A stretch of DNA of 64,000 nucleotides, from NCBI RefSeq assembly GCF_000963865.1, contig NZ_CP011071.1, positions 1,678,501-1,742,500 of the forward strand, given 5' to 3'. This document shows positions 17,368-25,490 of this stretch, piece by piece (the first letter of the stretch is position 1; each line of letters opens with the position of its first letter). The translations under genes were made by a program, and so were the position numbers. Source of the DNA: Flagellimonas lutaonensis (GTDB lineage: Bacteria > Bacteroidota > Bacteroidia > Flavobacteriales > Flavobacteriaceae). A model generated the notes under the pieces. It ran no database searches and had not been told where the DNA came from. It saw nothing but the letters and a program-made list of their open reading frames with translations.

Positions 17368-19416
17368 ATGCTTAGATTTCTCTTATTTTTCTTTTTAGGA
17401 TTTTTGATTCAAGTTGCACCTGCACAAAAGACCAACTTTTCATACCTCGATGTATTTGATCTACAGTATGTCACTGATCCCCAGATTTCACCAGATGGGG
17501 AGTGGGTGGTGTACCGTCGAATGGATTTCGATATTATGAAAGACCGTGCTTGGGGCAACCTATGGATGCTCAAGACCGATGGCAGCCAACACCAAAAACT
17601 GACCCCTCGCGAAGTCAGTGAAAGCAATGCCCGGTGGTCGCCTTCGGGGGATAGGATTGCCTTTACCAGTTCCACCGATGAGGGCGCTGAGATTTATATG
17701 TACTGGTTCGGTTCGGGTAAGATTGCCCGTTTGACCCAATTGCCATTCAGTCCCAGTTCACTTACTTGGTCACCAGACGGAAACCAATTGGCCTTTTCAA
17801 TGAATGTTGAAGCGAAGGCACCTGTAATAGCAAAGACCCCCAAAAAACCGAAAGGCGCCAAATGGGCCGACACGCCCAGAATCACTGATAGGGTCTACCA
17901 TGAGGCCGATGGCCGGGGCTATATCGATCCTGGCTTTAACCATATTTTTGTGATGCCTGCAGAAGGCGGAGCGGCCAGGCAGATCACTTCTGGTGACTGG
18001 CACCATCGCGGCACCCTTTCTTGGTTACCAGATGGTAGAAAAATCTATTTTTCGGCCAATCGTGTCGATGATTGGGAGTACCGCTTTCGTAACAGCGAAA
18101 TCTATGCTGCCGATGTGGAGAATGGTCAAATTGTGGCCTTGACAGAGCGCGATGGGCCCGATTATGGTCCGCAGGTTTCGCCCGATGGAAAATATATCGC
18201 CTACATTGGCAACGAAGACAAGAGACAGGCCTATCAAGTGAGGAAGCTGCACATTATGAACATTGATGGAAGCAATAAACGAAGTATCTCGGATGGATTG
18301 GACAGAACGGTTTCTGATATCCGATGGGATGCCAAAAGTGGCGGACTCTATTTCAACTACGATGACAAGGGCAACACCAAGATTGCACATATCGCCCTTT
18401 CTGGCAAGGTCACCAAACTGGCCGATGACCAAGGGGGCACCAGTTTGGGCAGGCCCTATTCAAGCGGTTCGTTCAGTGTTGCCAACGATGGTACCGTGGC
18501 CTACACCCATTCACGGCCCGAATATCCGGCAGAAGTTGCCGTTCTAAAACCAAAGGCTAAAAGCCCCAGAAAAATAACCGCTCTGAACAAGGCGCTATTG
18601 GATCACAGAACCTTGGGCAAGGTCGAAGAGGTCTGGTACAAATCAAATGTTGATGGCCGTGATATTCAGGGGTGGGTCGTGTATCCGCCCAATTATGACC
18701 CTTCAAAAAAATATCCCTTTATGGTCGAGAATCACGGTGGCCCCATTGCGAATTACGGTGACCGTTTTTCGATAGAGATGCAGTTGTATGCTGCGGAAGG
18801 ATATATCGTTTTTTACCCAAATGCACGGGGCAGCACCAGCTACGGGGAAGAATTTGCCAACTTGCTCTACAGAAATTACCCGGGGGAAGATTATAACGAT
18901 GTGATGGATGGGGTCGACTTTTGTATCGAAAAAGGTATTGCCCACGAAGACCAACTTTTTGTCACGGGCGGAAGCGCAGGCGGTATCATGACCGCTTGGA
19001 TGATCGGCAAGAACAATCGTTTCGAGGCAGCGGTAGTGGCAAAACCCGTGATGAACTGGATCAGCAAGACGCTGGTGGCCGACAACTATTTTGGCTATGC
19101 CAACTCACGCTATGAGGGCCAACCTTGGGAAAATTTTGAGCACTACTGGAAATTTTCGCCCATTTCGCTCGTTGGCAATATAGAGACCCCGACCATGGTC
19201 TTGGTGGGCATGAACGATCTGCGCACCCCGCCCAGCGAGGCCAAGCAATTGTACCATGCCTTGAAGTTGCGCAAGATTGAGACTGTACTTGTCGAGATAC
19301 CCGAAGCAAGCCATGGCATTGCCAATCGGCCCAGCAACCTGATTGCCAAGATTGCCCATACGGTGGCATGGTTTGACAAATTTCGAACAGATAAAAAATC
19401 GGATGACAAAGAATAA
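17368..19416 (+). CDS. S9-family prolyl oligopeptidase-type peptidase
   Basis: Exported serine peptidase that trims short peptides. I start at the ATG at 17368, which gives a signal peptide (FLLFFFLGFLIQVAPAQ); 682 residues. The N-terminal part is a beta-propeller with WD40-like PD40 repeats (ISPDGEWV, WSPSGDRI, WSPDGNQL, VSPDGKYI). The C-terminal alpha/beta hydrolase has Ser536 in TGGSAGG, Asp617 in GMNDLRTP and His649 in EASHGI. The next gene overlaps its end by 14 bp. Confidence 0.92.
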   Translation: MLRFLLFFFLGFLIQVAPAQKTNFSYLDVFDLQYVTDPQISPDGEWVVYRRMDFDIMKDRAWGNLWMLKTDGSQHQKLTPREVSESNARWSPSGDRIAFTSSTDEGAEIYMYWFGSGKIARLTQLPFSPSSLTWSPDGNQLAFSMNVEAKAPVIAKTPKKPKGAKWADTPRITDRVYHEADGRGYIDPGFNHIFVMPAEGGAARQITSGDWHHRGTLSWLPDGRKIYFSANRVDDWEYRFRNSEIYAADVENGQIVALTERDGPDYGPQVSPDGKYIAYIGNEDKRQAYQVRKLHIMNIDGSNKRSISDGLDRTVSDIRWDAKSGGLYFNYDDKGNTKIAHIALSGKVTKLADDQGGTSLGRPYSSGSFSVANDGTVAYTHSRPEYPAEVAVLKPKAKSPRKITALNKALLDHRTLGKVEEVWYKSNVDGRDIQGWVVYPPNYDPSKKYPFMVENHGGPIANYGDRFSIEMQLYAAEGYIVFYPNARGSTSYGEEFANLLYRNYPGEDYNDVMDGVDFCIEKGIAHEDQLFVTGGSAGGIMTAWMIGKNNRFEAAVVAKPVMNWISKTLVADNYFGYANSRYEGQPWENFEHYWKFSPISLVGNIETPTMVLVGMNDLRTPPSEAKQLYHALKLRKIETVLVEIPEASHGIANRPSNLIAKIAHTVAWFDKFRTDKKSDDKE

Positions 19417-19828
19417 GAAAAGACATTGGTTCTGGAATCTGTTGATTGTCTTGACTGTTATTTTTTGTGTTGCCGCTTTTGTACTCCATTATAAGAATTA
19501 CAGTGCCATTGAAGAGGGTGAGTTCAAGGTTTATTCGGGTATTTACCGGCAGCAGATTCCCCTATCAGAGATTGATACCATTTCGTTAGTTCAGCGGATA
19601 CCCCAAATGGAGCGTAGAAACGGGTTTTCATGGTTTGCTAGGGAAAAGGGAGTGTTCAACGATTCGCTCACCAATTCGACGACCTATGTTTTTGTGGATG
19701 ATCTGAGACAGCAGAAAGTTAAGGTGGTACACCATGATTCGTTGAAATTGTTCTTCAACTTTACCGATAGCCTCAAGACCATGACCACCTATGAAACCCT
19801 TAAAAATATGGTCGATGGACCTGAATAG
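19403..19828 (+). CDS. Hypothetical single-TM protein overlapping the S9 peptidase gene
   Basis: I choose the ATG at 19403 (MTKNKKRHWFWN), giving 141 residues. One N-terminal membrane segment (LLIVLTVIFCVAAFVL) is followed by a non-cytoplasmic domain of unknown fold. No family recognised. The 14-bp overlap with the upstream peptidase gene suggests translational coupling. Confidence 0.65.
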   Translation: MTKNKKRHWFWNLLIVLTVIFCVAAFVLHYKNYSAIEEGEFKVYSGIYRQQIPLSEIDTISLVQRIPQMERRNGFSWFAREKGVFNDSLTNSTTYVFVDDLRQQKVKVVHHDSLKLFFNFTDSLKTMTTYETLKNMVDGPE

Positions 19829-19847
19829 ATGGCCAAGGGAGGATGAC

Positions 19848-19931
19848 ATGAAATGGCTGCGATGGGTTTTTTGGTTCGTGGCCGGCAGTTTGTTTTTGGC
19901 ATACGTTTTGAATTATTACGAAGTGCTCTAA
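19848..19931 (+). CDS. Possible 27-residue membrane peptide
   Basis: A short ORF, ATG to TAA, preceded by GGGAGGATG. The product is one hydrophobic helix (VFWFVAGSLFLAYVLNYY). It sits 19 bp after the single-TM protein gene. The hydrophobic composition makes it plausible as a small membrane peptide, but such ORFs arise by chance; low confidence. Confidence 0.3.
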   Translation: MKWLRWVFWFVAGSLFLAYVLNYYEVL

Positions 19932-20012
19932 AATCCACAAAGCGGTTTTTGCGCGTATACTTTTTTAGAAAGAATTGAGTTAAGCATTCAGACGACCTAA
20001 TGTAATAAAGAA

Positions 20013-20420
20013 ATGAAGCAACTTTTTTGGTTTGTGGTGCTGTTTCCCGTTTTGGCTTTTTCCCAAAACGAGCTATCGGTAGAAGTGCATGGGGTGCCCT
20101 CATCGGAAGGAAAAATCAACGTGGCGGTCTATAACTCAGAAGATGGGTTCTTGAAATTTGACAAAGTGTTCAAATGCGATAGCATAGCAGCCCAAAAAGG
20201 GGTAACCCATCTCTCCATAAAAAACCTTCCAGCGGGTGAATATGCACTGGCCATTTTTTATGATGAGAACGGCAACAATAAACTCGATACCAATTGGTTG
20301 GGCATTCCAAGGGAGAAAGTGGCCTTTTCAAATGCCAAGATGAAGACTTTTGGTCCGCCAAATTTTAAAGAATGTTCATTTAAGGTTGTGCGCGATGTTG
20401 CGCTAGAGGTCTTTCTGTAA
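20013..20420 (+). CDS. DUF2141-family secreted protein
   Basis: A 135-residue exported protein: signal peptide (QLFWFVVLFPVLAFSQ), then the DUF2141 domain with its typical GKINVAVYNSEDGF, the Ca-binding-like YDENGNNKLDTNWLGIP and the end FSNAKMKTFGPPNF. The family is widespread in Bacteroidota and its role is unknown. Its TAA abuts, with no gap, the stop of the convergent GH16 gene. Confidence 0.88.
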   Translation: MKQLFWFVVLFPVLAFSQNELSVEVHGVPSSEGKINVAVYNSEDGFLKFDKVFKCDSIAAQKGVTHLSIKNLPAGEYALAIFYDENGNNKLDTNWLGIPREKVAFSNAKMKTFGPPNFKECSFKVVRDVALEVFL

Positions 20421-21323
20421 CTATCTTTTGTACACCCGAACCCAGTCCACCTGCATCTGCGATGTGTCTGCAAATGACGAGGGCGATGAATTCGGAAAGA
20501 AGAATCCACCGACCGCGGTATTCAATACTATCTGTTGTTTCAGGCCAAAAAGCGTGGCAATGTAGTTGAGCGGGCTCGCTTGATATTTGTGCAACGTTTC
20601 ACCATCAAATATGATTTCGAGGCTGTTGGCGGTCCAAATAAGTTCGTACGTGTGAAAATCTGCAGTAATGTCAACCTCCAACTCATGTTCTACCACGGTG
20701 TTGTTGTTGTCTGTCAAGGGTATGCCGGGTTCTGTTCCATAGAAAATATTGGATGAAAATTCCATGGGAAGATTGCCCCGTGCCTCTACGATGTCAATTT
20801 CGCCCTGGGTGGGCCATGGGTCGCCATACGACCAAAAAGCGGGCCACATACCGTTGCCTGGGGGCAATTTGATCCGGGCCATAAAGCGATATTCGGTTTC
20901 TCCCGTGGCGCTCGAAGGACCAAATGTTGTCTTGGTCTCTATTCTTCCAGAAACATATTGAAACTCTTTGGGGCTACTATCAAAAGGATTGTTGGGCCCG
21001 GTAATGGTTTCCCTTTGTATGTCGATGGTCAAGATTCCATCTTCGATGGTCAGCTGCTCTGGCCTGTAGAATTGAATCTCATTGTTGAAGGCCCCGCTTT
21101 CCCACACGTTCCATTGTGAAAGGTCACCGTCAAAATCATCTTCCCAGACTAGGTTCCATGGCCTGTTTGGGTCAAGCGGTTCTTCGGGTGTGTTTGAATC
21201 GGGGATTGGGACAGTATCATCGGTTTCAGAGGAGTCTGAGGAACAACTTGAAATCCCCATCGCTGTAAAAAGAAAAACCACCAATGAATAGTGTACAATG
21301 GTGAAAAAAGACTTGGTGTTCAT
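20421..21323 (-). CDS. Glycoside hydrolase family 16 lipoprotein (laminarinase-like)
   Basis: Endo-beta-glucanase family enzyme, 300 residues, anchored as a lipoprotein (MGISSCSS). The catalytic motif is intact: GEIDIVEARGN, with nucleophile and acid/base Glu. Other GH16 features include LVWEDDFDG at the domain start, WPAFWSYG and the C-terminal VDWVRVY. Laminarin (beta-1,3-glucan) is the commonest substrate for this type in marine Bacteroidota, but other beta-glucans or agars cannot be excluded. No SusC/SusD pair is nearby, so it is not in a classical polysaccharide locus. Confidence 0.92.
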   Translation of the reverse strand: MNTKSFFTIVHYSLVVFLFTAMGISSCSSDSSETDDTVPIPDSNTPEEPLDPNRPWNLVWEDDFDGDLSQWNVWESGAFNNEIQFYRPEQLTIEDGILTIDIQRETITGPNNPFDSSPKEFQYVSGRIETKTTFGPSSATGETEYRFMARIKLPPGNGMWPAFWSYGDPWPTQGEIDIVEARGNLPMEFSSNIFYGTEPGIPLTDNNNTVVEHELEVDITADFHTYELIWTANSLEIIFDGETLHKYQASPLNYIATLFGLKQQIVLNTAVGGFFFPNSSPSSFADTSQMQVDWVRVYKR

Positions 21324-21351
21324 GGTGGTACGTAAAAAGGGTGATTATTTT

Positions 21352-21756
21352 TTATTGAAAGGTAGTGATTTTTATAACGCCCTTGGCCCCCTGGGCACCA
21401 TAAAAAGAGGCATCGGGGCCAGCCACGACTTCAATTTTTTTGACATTGAAACTGTCTACCAATTCGTCGATTCTACTGAACGAATTGCCAATTATCTGCC
21501 CGTTCAGAACATAGAGTGGTTCGCCAAAGTCCCTAGAATTAAGGGTGTTCGTGGCCTTGTTGATTACCGGCAGGCCATTCTTTAATGAAACGCCGGGCAA
21601 TTGGCGAATTCGGGTCAACAGCGAAACTTGACCCCGGTTCTTTCGTTCGAGTTCTTGCTCAACGTTCATCGAGGTTGTTTCCTTTTTTTTGGTGGAAGAA
21701 CATCCGGTAACACCAAAAATCAATATAAAGACCAACAGGCAATAAAGTTTTTTCAT
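21352..21756 (-). CDS. Stand-alone TonB plug-domain lipoprotein
   Basis: A 134-residue lipoprotein (lipobox FGVTGCSS). The rest is a TonB-receptor plug domain alone: EPLYVLNGQIIG, IDELVDSFNVKKIEVVAGPD and ASFYGAQGAKGVIKITT. No beta-barrel follows; the gene ends normally. It may bind a receptor or TonB, or be a decayed receptor kept as a soluble domain; function unknown. An AGGCAA/TTGCCT inverted repeat (21765-21782) lies just before its start. Confidence 0.82.
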   Translation of the reverse strand: MKKLYCLLVFILIFGVTGCSSTKKKETTSMNVEQELERKNRGQVSLLTRIRQLPGVSLKNGLPVINKATNTLNSRDFGEPLYVLNGQIIGNSFSRIDELVDSFNVKKIEVVAGPDASFYGAQGAKGVIKITTFQ

Positions 21757-21890
21757 AGTGAATCAGGCAAATAGTATTGCCTAAAAATAGGAAAAATGTA
21801 AGAAATATCATCGTTGTAAAAACTGACAACTTTGCAAACGATGAAATAGGGGGATGTATGCTGGATTAATAAAGCAGGACGGGCGAAGCC

Positions 21891-22043
21891 CTAATGGCAG
21901 CCACAATCGGTGCCACCACAGTTCTTTTTGTTGTCTTCTTTTTGGGAAACGAACAAAGACCTTGGGAGCAAAAACTTTTTGGCCAAGAAGGCAATGGCCG
22001 CCGCCAAGATCAGATATGCCAATATTTGCTGAAGAATATCCAT
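21891..22043 (-). CDS. FeoB-associated Cys-rich membrane peptide
   Basis: A 50-residue ORF beginning 3 bp after the feoB stop. It has one N-terminal membrane helix (ILAYLILAAAIAFLAKKF), a linker and a Cys-rich end (NCGGTDCGCH), the pattern of the FeoB-associated Cys-rich membrane protein family. It probably assists ferrous iron transfer at FeoB, standing in for FeoC, but the mechanism is not established. Confidence 0.85.
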   Translation of the reverse strand: MDILQQILAYLILAAAIAFLAKKFLLPRSLFVSQKEDNKKNCGGTDCGCH

Positions 22044-22046
22044 TAG

Positions 22047-24269
22047 CTATTTTATAATTTGGTAGGCTGCCAATGCTACAAGGTACGCAAAGCTGCTCAT
22101 AAAAACCAGTTGAAGCAAGGGCCATTTCCACGAATTGGTCTCTCGTTTAACAATGGCCAGCGTACTCATGCACTGCATCGCAAAAGCGTAGAAGAGCATC
22201 AACGAAATGCCCGATGCCAGGTCAAAGAGGGGTTTGCCCTTATCATTTAGTTCTGCGGCCATACGGTTTTTAATGGTCTCCTCTTCATCGCTGCCCACAC
22301 TGTAAATGGTCGCCAGGGTTCCTACAAAAACTTCCCGAGCGGCGAAAGAGGTCAAGATAGCAATGCCTATCTTCCAGTCATATCCCAAAGGTTTCACTAC
22401 GGGTTCAATGGCTTTTCCGGCGTAGCCGATGAACGAATGTTCAAGTTTATAGCTGGCTATTTCTTGCATTTTGGCCCTTTCGCGCAGGGTTATCCGCAAT
22501 TGCTGGATGGAATCTTGAAGTTGTGTGGGAATATCGGATGAGGACTCGATATTTCTTGATATCAAGTAACGCTCAACATTGTCATTGATATAGTTTTTGC
22601 TGTAAGGGCTAAGGCCTTGTTGTTCAATTCTTTCGGAAACAATGGCTTCGGCATTCTTGAACTCTTCAGAAAGGCCATTGGAACCCAAGAACCAAAGTAC
22701 TATGGAAATCGCCAATATAATTTTGCCCGCCCCCAAAACGAAACTTTTGGTTTTTTCAATTACGGTGTACGCGACATTTTTCAACAGTGGTAGCCGATAT
22801 GTGGGCATTTCGACGATAAAAAGTGAACGGGTCTTTGTTTTCATGACCTTGTTCAAGACCATGGCCGATAGAATGGCCATAACAAAACCAAGAAGATAAA
22901 GCATCATCAAGGTCAAGGCCTGGTAGCTTAGCCCGAGTACCCTTCCAGGTGGAATAACCAGAGCTATAATGATCAGGTAAACCGGCAAACGTGCCGAGCA
23001 AGTGGTAAAGGGCACCACCAAGATGGTGATAAGGCGCTCTTTCCAGTTCTCGATGGTTCGGGTCGCCATTACGGCAGGTATGGCACAAGCGGTGCCCGAA
23101 ATCAAGGGTACCACGCTCTTTCCGCTCAAGCCGAATGGGCGCATCAGGCGATCCATCAGAAATACCACGCGGCTCATATAACCGCTCTCTTCGAGCAAAG
23201 AGATAAACAGGAACAGAAAAGCGATCTGTGGAATAAAGATGACAATGCCCCCGATGCCTGCAAGGATTCCCTCGGCCAATAAGTTGGTCAAAATACCTGG
23301 CGGCAGCGTATTTTTGACCCAATCACTGGCGGCTGCAAATTGGGCATCGATAAAATCCATCGGATACGAGCTCCAATCAAATATGGCCTGGAAAATGGTC
23401 AACAACAGGGCAAAAAAGATAAGGTAACCAAAGATTTTGTGTGTCAATATCTTATCAAGGGTAGCCCGTAGGCCTTTTGCCGCCTTATAGTCTATTTTAT
23501 AGGTCTCTTTCAGCACCCCGTTGATGAACTGGTATCGCAAAACCGTCTCTTTGTGCTGTAACCGTTTCAGTTCTTCATTTGACTTTGTGTTGAATTTTGA
23601 AGTGTCTGCTATGCGCTTTTTTTCCAAGGGCATGAAGTTCACGTCTTGGGTAATCACTAGCCATAGCTTGTAAAGGTCTTCTTTAGGAAAAGTCTTTTTT
23701 AACCGCTCGAAATATGCCATGTCGATAACCGAGGCATCCAAGGTTGGCATGGTCGATAGGTTTTTATAGTCAGCAATCAAGGCCTTGATGCGGTCAATGC
23801 CCTCTTTTTTTCGGGTGCTGACCAGTGCAATTTTTGTGTCAAGACGCTCTTCCATCAACCCAACATCAAGCGAGATGCCTTTTCGCGACATGCGGTCTGA
23901 CATGTTGATGACCAAAATCGTTGGGATCTTCAGATCTTTGATTTGGGTAAACAACAAAAGGTTTCGCTTGAGGTTTTCCACATCGCTGACGACCACGGCA
24001 ACGTCTGGATAGTCCCTACTGTTTTTATTGAGCAATAGTTCGACAACGACACTTTCATCCAACGAGGTGGTATTGAGGCTATAGGTGCCCGGAAGATCTA
24101 TAATATGCGCTTTGACCCCCCTGGGCAGTTTGCAGATGCCTTCTTTTTTTTCGACCGTGATACCGGGGTAGTTGCCCACTTTTTGGTTAAGACCTGTCAA
24201 CTGGTTGAAAACAGAGGTTTTACCGGTGTTGGGGTTGCCAATTAGGGCCACATTGATGCTCTTGCTCAT
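22047..24269 (-). CDS. feoB: Ferrous iron transporter FeoB
   Basis: GTP-gated Fe2+ importer of the inner membrane, 740 residues. The N-terminal G domain has the P-loop GNPNTGKTS (residues 11-19), DLPGTYSL (G3) and NMSD (G4). The membrane part holds the Gate motifs (GTACAIPAVMATRTI and TCSARLPVYLIIIALV, with the conserved Cys residues) and a C-terminal GLxYDWKIG-like segment. Overlaps feoA by 4 bp and is followed by the Cys-rich peptide gene, a complete Feo operon. Confidence 0.96.
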   Translation of the reverse strand: MSKSINVALIGNPNTGKTSVFNQLTGLNQKVGNYPGITVEKKEGICKLPRGVKAHIIDLPGTYSLNTTSLDESVVVELLLNKNSRDYPDVAVVVSDVENLKRNLLLFTQIKDLKIPTILVINMSDRMSRKGISLDVGLMEERLDTKIALVSTRKKEGIDRIKALIADYKNLSTMPTLDASVIDMAYFERLKKTFPKEDLYKLWLVITQDVNFMPLEKKRIADTSKFNTKSNEELKRLQHKETVLRYQFINGVLKETYKIDYKAAKGLRATLDKILTHKIFGYLIFFALLLTIFQAIFDWSSYPMDFIDAQFAAASDWVKNTLPPGILTNLLAEGILAGIGGIVIFIPQIAFLFLFISLLEESGYMSRVVFLMDRLMRPFGLSGKSVVPLISGTACAIPAVMATRTIENWKERLITILVVPFTTCSARLPVYLIIIALVIPPGRVLGLSYQALTLMMLYLLGFVMAILSAMVLNKVMKTKTRSLFIVEMPTYRLPLLKNVAYTVIEKTKSFVLGAGKIILAISIVLWFLGSNGLSEEFKNAEAIVSERIEQQGLSPYSKNYINDNVERYLISRNIESSSDIPTQLQDSIQQLRITLRERAKMQEIASYKLEHSFIGYAGKAIEPVVKPLGYDWKIGIAILTSFAAREVFVGTLATIYSVGSDEEETIKNRMAAELNDKGKPLFDLASGISLMLFYAFAMQCMSTLAIVKRETNSWKWPLLQLVFMSSFAYLVALAAYQIIK

Positions 24270-24505
24270 GGCCGTACGGGTTCTTCAAATAAATCAAGCT
24301 CAATTTCTTTTGCCAATGTTCTGCGAATGGCAATATGGCTGCCGTTCACATTGATATAGATGGGGTCTTTGAGCGGTGCGACCTGAACCAATTCAACGCT
24401 GTTACCGGGCAGGCAGCCCAGTTCCATCAGTTTAACCGGAATGGTATTCTTGGTAAATTCCTTAATGATTCCTATTTGTCCCTCTTTCAAATCAGCAACG
24501 GTCAA
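24266..24505 (-). CDS. feoA: FeoA-family SH3 protein
   Basis: Small cytoplasmic partner of FeoB, 79 residues, with the FeoA SH3-like core (LMELGCLPGNSVELVQVAPL, ending HIAIRRTLAKEIEL). The first in-frame start is TTG at 24505 (TTG ACC GTT GCT GAT); no ATG is available upstream within the transcript. The promoter box lies at 24537-24544. The gene overlaps feoB by 4 bp. Confidence 0.93.
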   Translation of the reverse strand: MTVADLKEGQIGIIKEFTKNTIPVKLMELGCLPGNSVELVQVAPLKDPIYINVNGSHIAIRRTLAKEIELDLFEEPVRP

Positions 24506-24515
24506 GACGATATTA

Positions 24516-24544
24516 TTTAGAATGATTTTAAGTAAGCAAAAGTA
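24516..24544 (-). promoter_or_regulatory. feoA promoter with a degenerate DtxR-type palindrome at the transcription start
   Basis: A perfect -7 box TACTTTTG (24537-24544, minus strand). Just downstream, at 24516-24531, the minus strand reads TTAAAA-TCAT-TCTAAA: one half-site equals that of the 12502-12517 palindrome and the other matches partly, with the same 4-base spacer. It would place a metal repressor on the start of feoAB transcription. The second site is weak evidence. Confidence 0.4.
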
Positions 24545-24580
24545 GGGGAAAAATTGCTAAAAACCCCAATAAGCAAGTGC

Positions 24581-24647
24581 CAAATTCCAAAAACCAATTG
24601 CAAAAAGGTACTTTCAAAAAGCCGTCGCGATAGTTATTTGGAATTTG
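24581..24647. repeat. Inverted repeat CAAATTCCAAA / TTTGGAATTTG between feoA and SCO gene
   Basis: An 11-bp perfect inverted repeat (24581-24591 and 24637-24647) separated by 45 bp, in an AT-rich non-coding gap. It lies just after the stop of the minus-strand SCO gene, followed leftward by A/T tracts, so it could act as a terminator or be a small dispersed element. Confidence 0.5.
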
Positions 24648-24658
24648 GAATTTTTTCC

Positions 24659-25333
24659 TTACCCCCCATAGGAAGCTTTCAAGAGTTCGATATCTTCCAA
24701 TAGTTTCTTGACTTCTTCGGCATCGGTGCCATCGTAAAATCCGCGAATGCGCCGTTCTTTGTCCACAAGAATGAAGTTTTCGGTATGGATCATGTCAAAA
24801 GGCCCCCCATCGCCATCCGTTTTAACGGCCAGATACGATTTTCGGGCCAACTCGTATATCTGTTTTTTGTCGCCTGTGACCAGATTCCATTTTTCATCGA
24901 TCACACCCTTTTCAAGGGCATACTTTTTTAGTTGGGCCACCGAATCAATCTGGGGGGTTACCGTGTGCGAAAGCAACATTACCTCGTCGTCATCTAGAAT
25001 ATGGCCTTGTATTTCGGCCATGTTCTTGGTCATGATCGGGCAAATGGTCGGGCAGGTCGTAAAAAAGAAATCAGCCACATAGATTTTTTCATCATAATCT
25101 TGCTCGGTAATGGTGTCACCGTTTTGGTTGATGAGCTTAAAATTGGCGATGGTATGGTATTTCTTTTTATAGTGCAGCGTGCTATCGACCAGTTCGGGGT
25201 TCACCATAGAGGGTTGGTAAATGGGCAATCGCTGCTTGGGCGTAAGTGCAGTATACATCAAATAAATGATGATGGCCGACAAAATGGAGAAAACAATGAA
25301 AAAAAACCGGTATTTGGCAAAAAACCTGCGCAT
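24659..25333 (-). CDS. SCO1/SenC-family copper chaperone
   Basis: Membrane-anchored thioredoxin-fold protein that helps load the CuA site of cytochrome oxidase. It has 224 residues: one N-terminal membrane segment (FFFIVFSILSAIIIYLMYT), the Cu-binding CPTICP motif in FFFTTCPTICPIMTKNM, and the distal His in DMIHTENFILVD. The ATG lies 8 bp after a TACTTTTG box (25342-25349). No cytochrome oxidase gene is adjacent, so the partner is inferred from the family. Confidence 0.92.
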   Translation of the reverse strand: MRRFFAKYRFFFIVFSILSAIIIYLMYTALTPKQRLPIYQPSMVNPELVDSTLHYKKKYHTIANFKLINQNGDTITEQDYDEKIYVADFFFTTCPTICPIMTKNMAEIQGHILDDDEVMLLSHTVTPQIDSVAQLKKYALEKGVIDEKWNLVTGDKKQIYELARKSYLAVKTDGDGGPFDMIHTENFILVDKERRIRGFYDGTDAEEVKKLLEDIELLKASYGG

Positions 25334-25341
25334 AGTGTTGG

Positions 25342-25349
25342 CAAAAGTA
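25342..25349 (-). promoter_or_regulatory. -7 box (TACTTTTG) of the SCO gene
   Basis: Exact TAnnTTTG match on the minus strand, 8 bp from the ATG at 25333, so the message would be almost leaderless. Confidence 0.5.
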
Positions 25350-25457
25350 CTGGTAGTAAAGGTATTTATCCAAACCGACCGGCAAGTTCCGTACTAAAAC
25401 TTTTGTTAAAAAAGAAGAGCGTTTGCATGCCCACTTTTTTAAGACCTATCAAAAATG

Positions 25458-25465
25458 TACTTTTG
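25458..25465 (+). promoter_or_regulatory. -7 box (TACTTTTG) of the rseP gene
   Basis: Exact TAnnTTTG match 25 bp before the ATG at 25491. It is divergent from the SCO promoter, which uses the same octamer about 110 bp away. Confidence 0.5.
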
Positions 25466-25490
25466 CGTGCTTGAATTTAATGAACGATAG

